Below, one piece after another: positions 55,960 through 64,000 of a DNA stretch of 64,000 nt. The stretch is from CAYJHC01 sp964369465 (GTDB lineage: Bacteria > Bacillota > Clostridia > Peptostreptococcales > Anaerovoracaceae). The translations under genes and the position numbers were made by a program. The stretch covers positions 25,386-89,385 of the forward strand of contig CAYJEX010000004.1 in the NCBI GenBank assembly GCA_964369465.1, given 5' to 3'. Position 1 is the stretch's first letter; every line of letters starts with the position of its first letter. The notes under the pieces are model-generated. The model did no database searches, was not told where the DNA came from, and saw only the letters and a list, made by a program, of their open reading frames with translations.

Positions 55960-56811
55960 ATGTTGGATATTAATTTCAAATTATGGAGCGACACTTTTAT
56001 CAAAAGGGCATGTGTAATTGTTCCGATTGTTATAATTGCTGGGATAATTTTATTTGTGGTTATAGATAAATCTATTGAGGTGTCAAAAGCGGCAGAAGTA
56101 CCTAACTTACCAATAATAAACTTTGAAGAGAAAGACAATGAAGCACATTTCTTCATAGAAACTGAAGAGGATAGAGAGGGTAGAGAGTTTGTATATTATA
56201 TTTCCGAGGATGGGGAGAATTTCACAGAGGCACTTTTTACTGAAGAGAAAACAAGTGTGATAGATGGTTTTGAGTACGAAAAAGATTACTTTGTAAAAGC
56301 TATAGTACGTGTTCCTTATGAAGAAAACTATATATCTAGTGATTTTTCAGAAACAATTACAATACAATTGAGCTTGCCAGCGAGAGAAGAAAGAACAACA
56401 ATTGAAGGGGTTGAAACGCCCGCTGTGGCAATGGAGGAAGGCTTTGTTGGGTTTGATCAAGAACCACATTATACAGCCATTCCTTGGGCTGATGAAGTTG
56501 AAAGACAGTTAAGAAATCATGGAGTGTACACGGATGAAAGAAAAGCTGTGATACTCAATATAATATATCATGAAAGTACGGGAAGAGAACATGTCGTTAA
56601 CTCGCTTGGATATACAGGACTCTTGCAATTTGGAGAGCAATGGAAACATGACTATCCTGAAAGTTACTTTGATGAACATGACATTCCAGGAGAATATCAA
56701 GAAGACAATAGGCTTAGCGGGAATTGGAGTATACACAGATTGGTCGAAGTTATTGTTGCAAGTGGAGATGATGGAATAAAACAACATTGGGCAGAAACTT
56801 GGAACAAGTAA
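55960..56811 (+). CDS. Membrane-anchored lysozyme-like (lytic transglycosylase-type) protein
   Basis: 283 residues; ATG 55960 with GAGGGG upstream (a TTG three bases earlier is less likely). A single N-terminal helix (about 20-40) anchors an extracytoplasmic part. The middle (about 65-135) resembles a fibronectin-type beta domain; the C-terminal 110 residues carry ILNIIYHESTGREH with a candidate catalytic Glu and GYTGLLQFGEQW, the pattern of lysozyme-like muramidases. It probably cleaves or remodels peptidoglycan. No close named family is recognised. Confidence 0.6.
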   Translation: MLDINFKLWSDTFIKRACVIVPIVIIAGIILFVVIDKSIEVSKAAEVPNLPIINFEEKDNEAHFFIETEEDREGREFVYYISEDGENFTEALFTEEKTSVIDGFEYEKDYFVKAIVRVPYEENYISSDFSETITIQLSLPAREERTTIEGVETPAVAMEEGFVGFDQEPHYTAIPWADEVERQLRNHGVYTDERKAVILNIIYHESTGREHVVNSLGYTGLLQFGEQWKHDYPESYFDEHDIPGEYQEDNRLSGNWSIHRLVEVIVASGDDGIKQHWAETWNK

Positions 56812-56832
56812 TATTTGACAAACAAAGTGAAT

Positions 56833-56869
56833 AAAAGGAGATTGGACAAATTGCACAATCTCCTTTTTA
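56833..56869. terminator. Terminator between the lysozyme-like gene and tex
   Basis: 12-bp stem AAAAGGAGATTG / CAATCTCCTTTT with an 11-base loop and T tail. Confidence 0.85.
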
Positions 56870-56896
56870 GTACTTGTGATATAGAATAATTCTGTG

Positions 56897-59062
56897 TTAT
56901 TCTGAATCATTTTTAAATTTCATAGTTAAACTAATTCTGCCCTTTGTAGTATCAACGTCCATTACCTCGATATCCACGATGTCACCAACTTTTAGGACTT
57001 CTGAAGGATGTTTTATAAACCTATCACAAATTTGGCTAATGTGTACCAAACCATCTTGATGGACTCCAATATCAACAAATGCACCAAAATCAATTACGTT
57101 TCTTACGGTGCCTTTGAGTCTCATGCCGCTCGACAAGTCAGACATTTCTATAACATCACTTCTTAGAAGTGGCTTTTCAAGTTCCTCGCGAGGATCTCTT
57201 CCCGGGCGAAGGAGTTCATCAATTATATCGGATAAAGTTTCTGTGCCTATTTGTAGTTCGTTGCTTATTGTTTTTAAACCCAATTTTTGTGCTGTCTCTT
57301 TTAGATCGGAAATATTGCCTGATGCAACATCGCTTAAGGAATAACCACATTTAGATAGAAACTTTGCAGTTGCTTCGTATGATTCGGGATGAACCCCTGT
57401 TTTATCCAAGATGTCACCGTCTGATATCCTCAAAAATCCAGCACATTGTTCAAATGCTTTAGGGCCGAGTTTTGGCACTTTCAAAAGTTCTTTCCTGCTT
57501 TTGAATTTACCAGTAGATTCTCGATATGTAACGAGATTGTCTGCTATAGAAGAAGTTATGCCAGCAACATACGACAAAAGAGAAGGAGATGCGGTGTTTA
57601 AATCTACTCCTACAGAGTTTACACAAGATTCTACAACGCCTCCAAGCGCATTTTCTAGCTGTGCTTTTGGCATGTCGTGCTGGTATTGTCCTACACCTAT
57701 TGATTTAGGGTCTATTTTTACAAGTTCAGCTAGCGGGTCTTGCAGTCTTCTTGCGATGGAGATTGCTGATCTTATTGAAACGTCGTATTTTGGAAATTCT
57801 TTCGCTGCAAGTTTTGAAGCTGAATAAACAGATGCACCAGCTTCGTTTACTATTACATATGAAATGGTTTTGCCTTCGCTAGTCGCATACTCTTTGATAA
57901 GGGTGGCTATAAACTGTTCGCTTTCTCTAGAAGCGGTCCCATTGCCTATTGCTATTAAATCGACATTGAATTTTTTGATGAGCTTCTTTACGGTGTTACT
58001 TGCTTCTTCTACTTTGTTTTGCGGAGGAGTTGGGTAAATGACATCTGAAGCTAGAGGTTTCCCTGTTTCGTCTACGACAGCTAGTTTGCAACCTGTTCTG
58101 TATGCAGGGTCTAGCCCTAATGTTACTTTTCCTGCTACAGGAGCCTGCAAAAGTAAATTCTTCAGATTTTCTGAGAAAACAGAAATGGCAGAAGTCGCGG
58201 CACTTTCTGTCAAAGCAGAACGTCTTTCTCTTTCCATTGATGGGAAGAGAAGTCGGTCGTATGAATCTTCAATGGCTTTCTCAATGTATTCACTGCATGT
58301 TGAATTGTTTCTGATATAAAAATCTTTTATCGTGTTTAAGCAGTTTTCTTTTTCGATGAATATTGCAACTTTTAAAAACCCTTCTTTTTCGCCTCTATCC
58401 ATTGCTAATATTCGGTGAGGAGGAAGTAATTTTATTTTTTGGGAAAAGTCATAATAATCTGAGTATACGCTAGTTTCTTCGTTGCTATTGTTCGAACATA
58501 CTATTTCGCCATCGCGTAATAGTAATTTACGGATAGCCTCCCTTGTGTCAGAACTATCAGATACTGTTTCGGCAATTATATCCATTGCACCTTGGAGAGC
58601 CTCTTCGACATTTGGAACCTCATCTGTAATATATTTTTCTGCTTCTAACTCTGGAGAAGTGTTGCTTTCGTCTTGTTCCATGATAAATATAGATAGAGGT
58701 TCAAGCCCCTTTGCTTTTGCCACAGACGCTCTAGTTTTCTTTTTTGGTTTGTATGGTCTATAAATATCTTCTACCTTAGCTAATGTCATGGCCCCCGCAA
58801 TTTCCTTTTCTAATTCGGGAGTCATTTTTTCTTGTTCAACAATTGATTTGATAACTTCTTCTTTTCTTTTTTCGAGATTTCGAAGATATTCAAGTCTGTC
58901 TGAAAAAGTTCGTAAGAGTTGATCGTCCATAGAACCTGTTTGTTCTTTTCTGTATCTTGCAATGAAAGGGATGGTATTCCCTTCGTCGATTAAGTTGATG
59001 ATGTTTTCTCCGTGAGAATTTTTCACATTCAGCTCTGTGCATATTGTTTCGTTAATGTTCAT
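56897..59062 (-). CDS. Tex family transcription accessory / RNA-binding protein
   Basis: 721 residues. Tex architecture: N-terminal helical domain (FIARYRKEQTGSMDDQLLRTFSDRL), YqgF-like domain (LGLDPAYRTGCKLAVVDETG), helix-hairpin-helix region and a C-terminal S1 RNA-binding domain (GMRLKGTVRNVIDFGAFVDIGVHQDGLVHIS). Related to eukaryotic Spt6; affects transcription and toxin or stress gene expression. The start at 59062 has AGGA upstream; the 28-codon upstream extension lacks family similarity. Confidence 0.93.
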   Translation of the reverse strand: MNINETICTELNVKNSHGENIINLIDEGNTIPFIARYRKEQTGSMDDQLLRTFSDRLEYLRNLEKRKEEVIKSIVEQEKMTPELEKEIAGAMTLAKVEDIYRPYKPKKKTRASVAKAKGLEPLSIFIMEQDESNTSPELEAEKYITDEVPNVEEALQGAMDIIAETVSDSSDTREAIRKLLLRDGEIVCSNNSNEETSVYSDYYDFSQKIKLLPPHRILAMDRGEKEGFLKVAIFIEKENCLNTIKDFYIRNNSTCSEYIEKAIEDSYDRLLFPSMERERRSALTESAATSAISVFSENLKNLLLQAPVAGKVTLGLDPAYRTGCKLAVVDETGKPLASDVIYPTPPQNKVEEASNTVKKLIKKFNVDLIAIGNGTASRESEQFIATLIKEYATSEGKTISYVIVNEAGASVYSASKLAAKEFPKYDVSIRSAISIARRLQDPLAELVKIDPKSIGVGQYQHDMPKAQLENALGGVVESCVNSVGVDLNTASPSLLSYVAGITSSIADNLVTYRESTGKFKSRKELLKVPKLGPKAFEQCAGFLRISDGDILDKTGVHPESYEATAKFLSKCGYSLSDVASGNISDLKETAQKLGLKTISNELQIGTETLSDIIDELLRPGRDPREELEKPLLRSDVIEMSDLSSGMRLKGTVRNVIDFGAFVDIGVHQDGLVHISQICDRFIKHPSEVLKVGDIVDIEVMDVDTTKGRISLTMKFKNDSE

Positions 59063-59235
59063 GATTCTGTTCCTGTCTCGTGTAATTATAGAAATAGCGG
59101 ATTGCATATTATCAATTTTAATTTTAAAGTTTTGAGATGTCAACACCTAAAAATAATGGTACAATTAAGGTGCTTTCGTTTTGAAGAAGTTTAATAAAAT
59201 AAAAAAACATTATTTTTTCGTTAGGAAGGGAGGAA

Positions 59236-60102
59236 ATGATGGTAAATAATATAATGATAGTGTATTTTACAGGAACAGGAACTACAAAAAAAGTGGTAGA
59301 GGCGATAGGAGAAGCAATATATACAACTCTATATAATGGTAGGAAAAATGAAAAAGGATTTGATGGGATATCAGATTCGAAGATTTCGTTAAACTGTGTA
59401 GACTTTTCCTTGCCCGACAAAAGAAAAAAAACACTTGTATTTGATGAAAAAACACTTGTTGTTATGGGAATGCCTGTAGTTGCAGGAAGGATGCCCAATT
59501 TAATCAAAAAAGAAATAAAAATTGTAGGAAATGGAGCCTTGGCGATTCCAGTTGTCTTGTACGGAAATAGAGATTTTCAAGATTCGCTTATAGAATTAAA
59601 AGACTTGATGGAAGACTCAGGTTGTAAACCTATAGGTGCAGCAGCATTTATTGGAGAGCATTCTTTTTCGACAGTCCTTGCAAAAGGGAGGCCAGATGAT
59701 TTGGATATAGAGGAAGCAACGAAATTTGGATGTGACATTGGAAAAAGAGTTCTATATAAAGAAGAACCATTTTCAAAATGGGAAGAGGTTGGTAACCCCA
59801 AACCATACTTCGGTTACTATAAGCCGATGAAAGAAGACGGAACATTTATAGACATTAGACATGTGAAACCAGTGACTAACGAGGATTGTATTTTGTGTAT
59901 GAAATGCGTTTTGGGATGTAGAATGGGTGCGATTGAAAAAAATAACCCAAACCTTGTTTCGGGAACATGTATGAAATGCTGCTATTGCATAAAGAATTGC
60001 CCTGTAAGCGCAAAAGAATTTAATGATGAAAGTTTTGTATATCACAAAGAAGATTTGGAATCAAAGTACTTGAGAAAAAAAAATAATAAAATATTTATAT
60101 GA
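59236..60102 (+). CDS. EFR1 family flavodoxin-ferredoxin
   Basis: 288 residues: a flavodoxin-like FMN domain (MIVYFTGTGTTKKVVEAIGEAI, VVMGMPVVAGRMP) fused to a C-terminal 2x4Fe-4S ferredoxin (CILCMKCVLGC and CMKCCYCIKNCP). EFR1 proteins are electron carriers, common in Clostridia. GGGAGG precedes the ATG. Downstream of it, a TTG-start permease follows after 17 bases. Ends in TGA. Confidence 0.88.
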   Translation: MMVNNIMIVYFTGTGTTKKVVEAIGEAIYTTLYNGRKNEKGFDGISDSKISLNCVDFSLPDKRKKTLVFDEKTLVVMGMPVVAGRMPNLIKKEIKIVGNGALAIPVVLYGNRDFQDSLIELKDLMEDSGCKPIGAAAFIGEHSFSTVLAKGRPDDLDIEEATKFGCDIGKRVLYKEEPFSKWEEVGNPKPYFGYYKPMKEDGTFIDIRHVKPVTNEDCILCMKCVLGCRMGAIEKNNPNLVSGTCMKCCYCIKNCPVSAKEFNDESFVYHKEDLESKYLRKKNNKIFI

Positions 60103-60119
60103 TGTAGGAGAATCAGAAA

Positions 60120-61022
60120 TTGAACAACAAATTAAATGGAAAATATGAAAGCAGAAAACTTGCGTGTTTTTTGATGATTTCGTCATCGTTTTTTTTCGCC
60201 TCAATGCAAATATTTATAGCGAAAACATCTCAAACCATACCAATTTTCGAACAAGTTTTCTTTAGAAATGTAATTGCCATGGGGATAGCATTTTTGTTTC
60301 TGAAAAAAGGGCGAATAAAATTCTCAGGCAATAAAAAAAATATAAAGCTTCTTGTTTTTAGAGCAATTGCTGGATACTTAGGAATGGTTACTCTTTTTTA
60401 TGCAACGGGAAATGGAACACAAGGTGATGTTGCAACTCTTTTTAGATTGTCACCGTTTATTACTGTTTTGCTTGCGGCAATATTTTTGAAGGAAAAAATA
60501 AAAAAAATACATGTTGTCGCTTTGATAATTGCATTTGCAGGTGTGATATTTGTTTCGGGCCCCAATCTTACTTCGGATCTTATGCCAATATTGGCAGCTA
60601 TCGCATCGGCAATATTTGGAGGAATCGCATATACGCTAATTAGTTCTTTAAAAGGAAAAGAACATCCTTGGTTAATAATCTTCGTGTTTTCTTCATTGTC
60701 GACGCTTTTTACGATTCCTCTAATGATTATGGATTTTGTAATACCTACATATATAGAACTAATATTTCTTTTGATGATAGGGCTTCTTGCAGCAGCGGGG
60801 CAAATATGCCTTACATATTCTTATGCTTTTGCTCCTGCTTCGGACGTGAGCATATATAATTACTCTGGAATAATTTTCTCAATTGTGCTGGCTTATATTT
60901 TTCTTGAGCAAATTTTATCTATTACATCGTATATTGGAGCCTCACTTGTGATTTTGGCTGGATTTTTGATGTACTTTGTTGGGATAAAGAAGAAAAAGAG
61001 ATATGTTGAAGATGGATTATAA
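60120..61022 (+). CDS. DMT superfamily EamA-type permease
   Basis: 300 residues with ten membrane helices; two EamA repeats (ACFLMISSSFFFASMQIFIAK and ILAAIASAIFGGIAYTLIS). TTG start with GGAG nine bases upstream. Members export or import amino acids, nucleosides or drugs; the substrate cannot be deduced. Probably co-transcribed with the EFR1 gene. Confidence 0.88.
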   Translation: MNNKLNGKYESRKLACFLMISSSFFFASMQIFIAKTSQTIPIFEQVFFRNVIAMGIAFLFLKKGRIKFSGNKKNIKLLVFRAIAGYLGMVTLFYATGNGTQGDVATLFRLSPFITVLLAAIFLKEKIKKIHVVALIIAFAGVIFVSGPNLTSDLMPILAAIASAIFGGIAYTLISSLKGKEHPWLIIFVFSSLSTLFTIPLMIMDFVIPTYIELIFLLMIGLLAAAGQICLTYSYAFAPASDVSIYNYSGIIFSIVLAYIFLEQILSITSYIGASLVILAGFLMYFVGIKKKKRYVEDGL

Positions 61023-61243
61023 CGTTACTTTTAATCGCTTTTGCGAAATAAATAACAAACATTTTAACTATTTTGCTAGTTAGTGCAAATTGTTTTGCTT
61101 TATACGATGGAATAATAGCAAATTAATTGAATAATTTTTCTAATGCAAGAATTTTGTTGACATTTAAAGCATCGTAATATATTCTTATATAGGAAAGCGA
61201 TGCAAGTCGGCATTGCTGTTTTTTCAAAAGGGGATTAAGACAT

Positions 61244-61507
61244 ATGTTTAATGACAAAACTATCGTTTGCAAGGAATGCGGACAAGAATTTACTTTCACA
61301 GCTAATGAGCAAGAATTTTATGCAGAAAAAGGATTTGAGAATGAACCACAGCGTTGCAAGACGTGCAGAGATGCTCGTAAAAATGCTTCTAGAGGACCAC
61401 GCCAAATGTACGACGCAGTATGTGCGGATTGTGGAACTGACTGCAAGGTTCCATTTGAGCCTCGTAACGAAAAGCCTGTATACTGTAGCGACTGTTTCAA
61501 AAAATAG
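61244..61507 (+). CDS. Zinc-ribbon domain protein
   Basis: 87 residues with four Cys pairs: CKECG and CKTC form one ribbon, CADCG and CSDC the second, separated by an Arg-rich linker (RDARKNASRGPRQMYD). This is the small tandem zinc-ribbon (CxxC) family common in Firmicutes. Function unknown; probably RNA or ribosome related by inference only. Confidence 0.8.
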   Translation: MFNDKTIVCKECGQEFTFTANEQEFYAEKGFENEPQRCKTCRDARKNASRGPRQMYDAVCADCGTDCKVPFEPRNEKPVYCSDCFKK

Positions 61508-61521
61508 AGAAAAGTATTTTA

Positions 61522-61548
61522 AAAAAACTTCTGAAAAGGAGTTTTTTT
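61522..61548 (+). terminator. Rho-independent terminator after the zinc-ribbon gene
   Basis: AAAAAACTTC / GGAGTTTTTT with TGAAAA loop (one G-T pair) and seven T. Confidence 0.88.
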
Positions 61549-61613
61549 CATTCAAAGGCAAAGCCGAAATCAAAACATAGCGATAGAGTTTATCCTTGTA
61601 AAAGAATGCAATG

Positions 61614-61647
61614 TTGAGAAACATTACATTTTTGTAATGTTTCTCAA
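61614..61647. promoter_or_regulatory. Perfect 14-bp hairpin just upstream of a surface-protein promoter
   Basis: TTGAGAAACATTAC / GTAATGTTTCTCAA with loop ATTTTT, ending 6 bases before the -35 box at 61654. Without a T tail, it may be an operator or a boundary element. It is not repeated upstream of the second paralogue. Confidence 0.45.
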
Positions 61648-61653
61648 TAAGTA

Positions 61654-61682
61654 TTGACAAGCATGAAGTGTTTGCATAAACT
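61654..61682 (+). promoter_or_regulatory. Promoter of the first surface protein gene
   Basis: TTGACA (61654-61659), 17-base spacer, TAAACT (61677-61682). Confidence 0.75.
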
Positions 61683-61725
61683 GTATGTAACTATGTATTG
61701 CACATGATATGGAGGAATAATTATT

Positions 61726-62649
61726 ATGAAAACAAAAAAAATACTTGCATTTGTACTTGCGGCATTGATGATGGTAGGTGTGATTTCTGCACCGACGCAA
61801 GTATCAGCAGCTACTGATGTGGACTTCTCTCTAAGAGTCACAGATGGGGCAGTAGATGGCGAAATTACAATATGGTTAGAAGGAACCATTGCGGATAATG
61901 GAGTGCCAGCAACACTTCCTTCTGGAACTGTTACGTGGGATCAAACTGGAGAAACTTGGAGTGCTAACTCTGGTAAACATTTTATAAATTTTGCTCACGA
62001 CTTCTCTACTGATCTTACTTTTGAAGTTACATTTACGCCAGATGATACAACAACAGATAATGTTACAACAAAAAAATTCACACTTTTTTCAGATGCAAAG
62101 CTAAATACCATTCCAACTTTAAATGATGGAAATATTTCGGCAGAATTACTTTCTGCTGCAGCTGCAAATGATTTGGAAGTTATCGAGCTTGTTCTTGATG
62201 ATATTAGAAGAGTTGATGAAGAAATGTATTTTTCGTTATTAGCGGCATATTCTACTTTTTTGAATAACCAACCGCAAACTATGGGAACGCTTGCTGTATT
62301 TGTGTCGATTACTCCTGACATTACAGTTGGACCAGATGAAAATTTCAGACTTAACGTACCTGGTCTTAATGAAGGAACTCCTGTTACTGTATTAAATCTA
62401 GGAGGAGACCAAAGTATTACTTCTTTAGATGCAACAGTAGGGGATGGATACATTGATATGACTACATCATTTGATACTCTTATTCCAGGCGACGGATCAT
62501 TATTCATGGTTTTTGTTGATGAAACGGAAGCTGACATAGATGTGCCTGCTACAGGTGATGATACAAATATTATGCTATATACAATTATAGGCATGATGGC
62601 TGTAGCTGGAATTAGCTTTGTTGCTTTAAGAAAAAGAGTAAACGACTAA
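61726..62649 (+). CDS. Cell-wall-anchored surface protein (LPXTG-like VPATG), copy 1
   Basis: 307 residues: Sec signal peptide (MKTKKILAFVLAALMMVGVIS, cleavage near VSA-A), an extracellular domain of about 240 residues rich in Asp, Thr and Gly with an SGTVTWDQ segment, and a C-terminal sorting signal: VPATG (273-277), a hydrophobic helix and RKRVND tail. VPATG is an LPXTG variant that would be cleaved by a sortase. No named domain is recognised in the middle. First of two tandem paralogues. Confidence 0.8.
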   Translation: MKTKKILAFVLAALMMVGVISAPTQVSAATDVDFSLRVTDGAVDGEITIWLEGTIADNGVPATLPSGTVTWDQTGETWSANSGKHFINFAHDFSTDLTFEVTFTPDDTTTDNVTTKKFTLFSDAKLNTIPTLNDGNISAELLSAAAANDLEVIELVLDDIRRVDEEMYFSLLAAYSTFLNNQPQTMGTLAVFVSITPDITVGPDENFRLNVPGLNEGTPVTVLNLGGDQSITSLDATVGDGYIDMTTSFDTLIPGDGSLFMVFVDETEADIDVPATGDDTNIMLYTIIGMMAVAGISFVALRKRVND

Positions 62650-62734
62650 ATTTTTGAATAACATAACAACATATATTATAGAACTATATAATGTAAGATA
62701 TTAATATGCCAAACAATATTGCTTGGCATATTTT
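62551..62734 (+). repeat. Near-identical 184-bp block at the 3' end of surface gene copy 1
   Basis: This block, covering the sorting signal, stop codon and terminator, recurs at 63644-63827 (offset 1093 bases) with a single synonymous difference seen (CTA/TTA Leu codon). Consistent with recent tandem duplication or gene conversion. Confidence 0.85.
62703..62734 (+). terminator. Terminator after surface protein copy 1
   Basis: AATATGCCAA / TTGGCATATT around a small CAAT/ATTG inner stem, then T tail; repeated identically after copy 2. Confidence 0.8.
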
Positions 62735-62753
62735 ATTTCTAAGGCCAGGTGCA

Positions 62754-62782
62754 TTGACATGTGAGCAGTATGTGAATATAAT
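62754..62782 (+). promoter_or_regulatory. Consensus promoter of the second surface protein gene
   Basis: TTGACA (62754-62759), 17-base spacer, TATAAT (62777-62782): a perfect sigma-A consensus. This predicts strong expression. Confidence 0.85.
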
Positions 62783-62824
62783 GTATGTAACTGTGTATGA
62801 CACATGATGTTTGGAGGAATAACT

Positions 62825-63742
62825 ATGAAAACAAAAAAAATATTTACTTTTGTGCTTGCGGCATTGATGATGGTAGGTGTGATTTCTATGCCGACGCATG
62901 TATCGGCGGCTAGCGACGTGGACTTCTCTCTTCGAATTGCGGTAAATGGTCATGATCAACTTCGAGTATGGTTAGATGCGCCTACTACAAGTGATGGGGC
63001 GCCGGTGGCACTTCCTGAAGGAACTGTTACGTGGGATCAAACTGCAGACAATTGGGGTGAGGACTCTGGCAATTACTTTATAGACTTTGCTCACGATTTC
63101 TCTAGCGATCTTACATTTGAAGTTACATTTACACCAGATGATACAGCGACCTACAATGTTACAACAAAAAAATTCACGCTTTATTCGGGTGCGGAGTTAA
63201 AGGCTGTTCCAACATTAAATGATGGAAATATTTCTGCGAAAGTTACGGATGCAAGATTTTCTCATATTGCAGTAGAAATTGTTGAAATGAAATTATCTGA
63301 CTTTTATGAAGATGAGATAACTTGGCTGTTAGCAAGCATTTCCAACGTTCTTAATACGCATACATCCTTAAACCTTGGAACTCTTGTTGTAAATGGAACA
63401 ATTGAACCAGACGATATAATTGAAGAAGGAGCTAACATTAGACTTTATGTAGCTGGCATGAAAGAAGGAACTCTTGTTAATGTTTTCTATTTTGCAGAAC
63501 CAGGTAGCGCTGATCTTTTGAAAGGAACAACGGGAGATGGTTATATTGATATAGAAACTAATGAACGTGGGATGCACCCTTTTAATGCACCATTATCAAT
63601 ATTCACTTATGAAGCTGATATAACTGATATAGATGTACCTGCAACAGGTGATGATACAAATATTATGTTATATACAATTATAGGCATGATGGCTGTAGCT
63701 GGAATTAGCTTTGTTGCTTTAAGAAAAAGAGTAAACGACTAA
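62825..63742 (+). CDS. Cell-wall-anchored surface protein (LPXTG-like VPATG), copy 2
   Basis: 305 residues, start at ATG 62825 with TGGAGGA upstream. Signal peptide MKTKKIFTFVLAALMMVGVIS and the last 38 residues are almost identical to copy 1; the ectodomain has diverged more but shares GTVTWDQTAD and HDFSSDLTFEVTFTPDDT. Sorting signal VPATG at 271-275. Tandem paralogue of copy 1, driven by a stronger promoter. Confidence 0.8.
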   Translation: MKTKKIFTFVLAALMMVGVISMPTHVSAASDVDFSLRIAVNGHDQLRVWLDAPTTSDGAPVALPEGTVTWDQTADNWGEDSGNYFIDFAHDFSSDLTFEVTFTPDDTATYNVTTKKFTLYSGAELKAVPTLNDGNISAKVTDARFSHIAVEIVEMKLSDFYEDEITWLLASISNVLNTHTSLNLGTLVVNGTIEPDDIIEEGANIRLYVAGMKEGTLVNVFYFAEPGSADLLKGTTGDGYIDIETNERGMHPFNAPLSIFTYEADITDIDVPATGDDTNIMLYTIIGMMAVAGISFVALRKRVND

Positions 63743-63827
63743 ATTTTTGAATAACATAACAACATATATTATAGAACTATATAATGTAAGATATTAATAT
63801 GCCAAACAATATTGCTTGGCATATTTT
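63644..63827 (+). repeat. Second copy of the 184-bp 3' block
   Basis: Partner of the block at 62551-62734. It includes the terminator hairpin at 63796-63827. Confidence 0.85.
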
Positions 63828-64000
63828 TTTACTCAGCATGCAGTGGTAATTACATAGAAATCATGTATTTTAGAAAGTGTAAGTACATCTATATGCTACT
63901 AGTAACGAATAGAGAGAAAACAGTTAAAATATCAAGAAAAAAATACAAAAAAAACAAAAAAACTTCAAAAAAAGTATTGACTTGATATATAGAAAAATGA

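Noticed and set aside
61023..61243. Riboswitch or small RNA before the zinc-ribbon gene
   Set aside because: Only AT-rich sequence and a normal leader are visible; no conserved fold was recognised.

Overview
The window is AT-rich chromosomal DNA from a low-GC Gram-positive anaerobe, most likely a member of the Clostridia. The evidence is the gene set: CarD next to RadA, a YacL-type PIN/TRAM protein, a fused IspDF, the CdaA-CdaR-GlmM-GlmS cluster, long-form HPF behind a raiA-motif RNA, Rnf-type membrane proteins, an EFR1-type flavodoxin-ferredoxin and purine-rich Shine-Dalgarno sequences before nearly every gene. No rRNA, tRNA, CRISPR array, insertion sequence or prophage was seen. The species cannot be named from the sequence.

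Layout. 1-0.85 kb: the end of a two-gene nucleoside-recognition (GATE) membrane pair. 0.9-11.1 kb: housekeeping genes (DJ-1/PfpI, EF-G paralogue, radA, carD, PIN/TRAM, ispDF, proS, NUDIX, cyclophilin). 11.5-19.6 kb: a reductive pyrimidine/ureido-acid catabolic region (M20 carbamoylase-type amidohydrolase, preT, preA, an AAA+ regulator, a class III aminotransferase). 19.7-24.9 kb: CPBP protease, pcrA, ligA. 24.9-29.3 kb: a P-type-ATPase-like protein that has lost its catalytic residues, divergent from an rnfDGEA-like operon that lacks rnfB and rnfC and most redox-cofactor ligands. 29.3-38.9 kb: glyA, an ECF S component, nadE (glutaminase Cys replaced by Gly), yhaM, cca, recD2, comFC. 38.9-46.1 kb: raiA RNA, hpf, cdaA, cdaR, glmM, glmS, ahcY. 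46.1-51.4 kb: an AraC regulator divergent from an amidohydrolase and an APC permease. 51.5-53.8 kb: a CsoR-controlled heavy-metal P-type ATPase with an in-frame TGA in its CPC metal site (CP-TGA). 54-61.5 kb: gltX, a lysozyme-like membrane protein, tex, an EFR1 protein, a DMT permease, a zinc-ribbon protein. 61.7-64 kb: two tandem cell-wall-anchor proteins with a nearly identical 3' block.

How the genes work together. The catabolic region fits reduction of uracil or thymine (PreTA), hydrolysis of the resulting carbamoyl-beta-amino acid, and transamination, but the ring-opening dihydropyrimidinase is not in the window. Its presumed regulator looks like an enhancer-binding protein but lacks the GAFTGA loop and Walker B acid, so sigma-54 control is unlikely.

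The points most worth checking are the possible selenocysteine in the metal site of the P-type ATPase, the apparently redox-silent Rnf-like operon beside a dead P-type ATPase, and NadE with an inactive-looking glutaminase domain.
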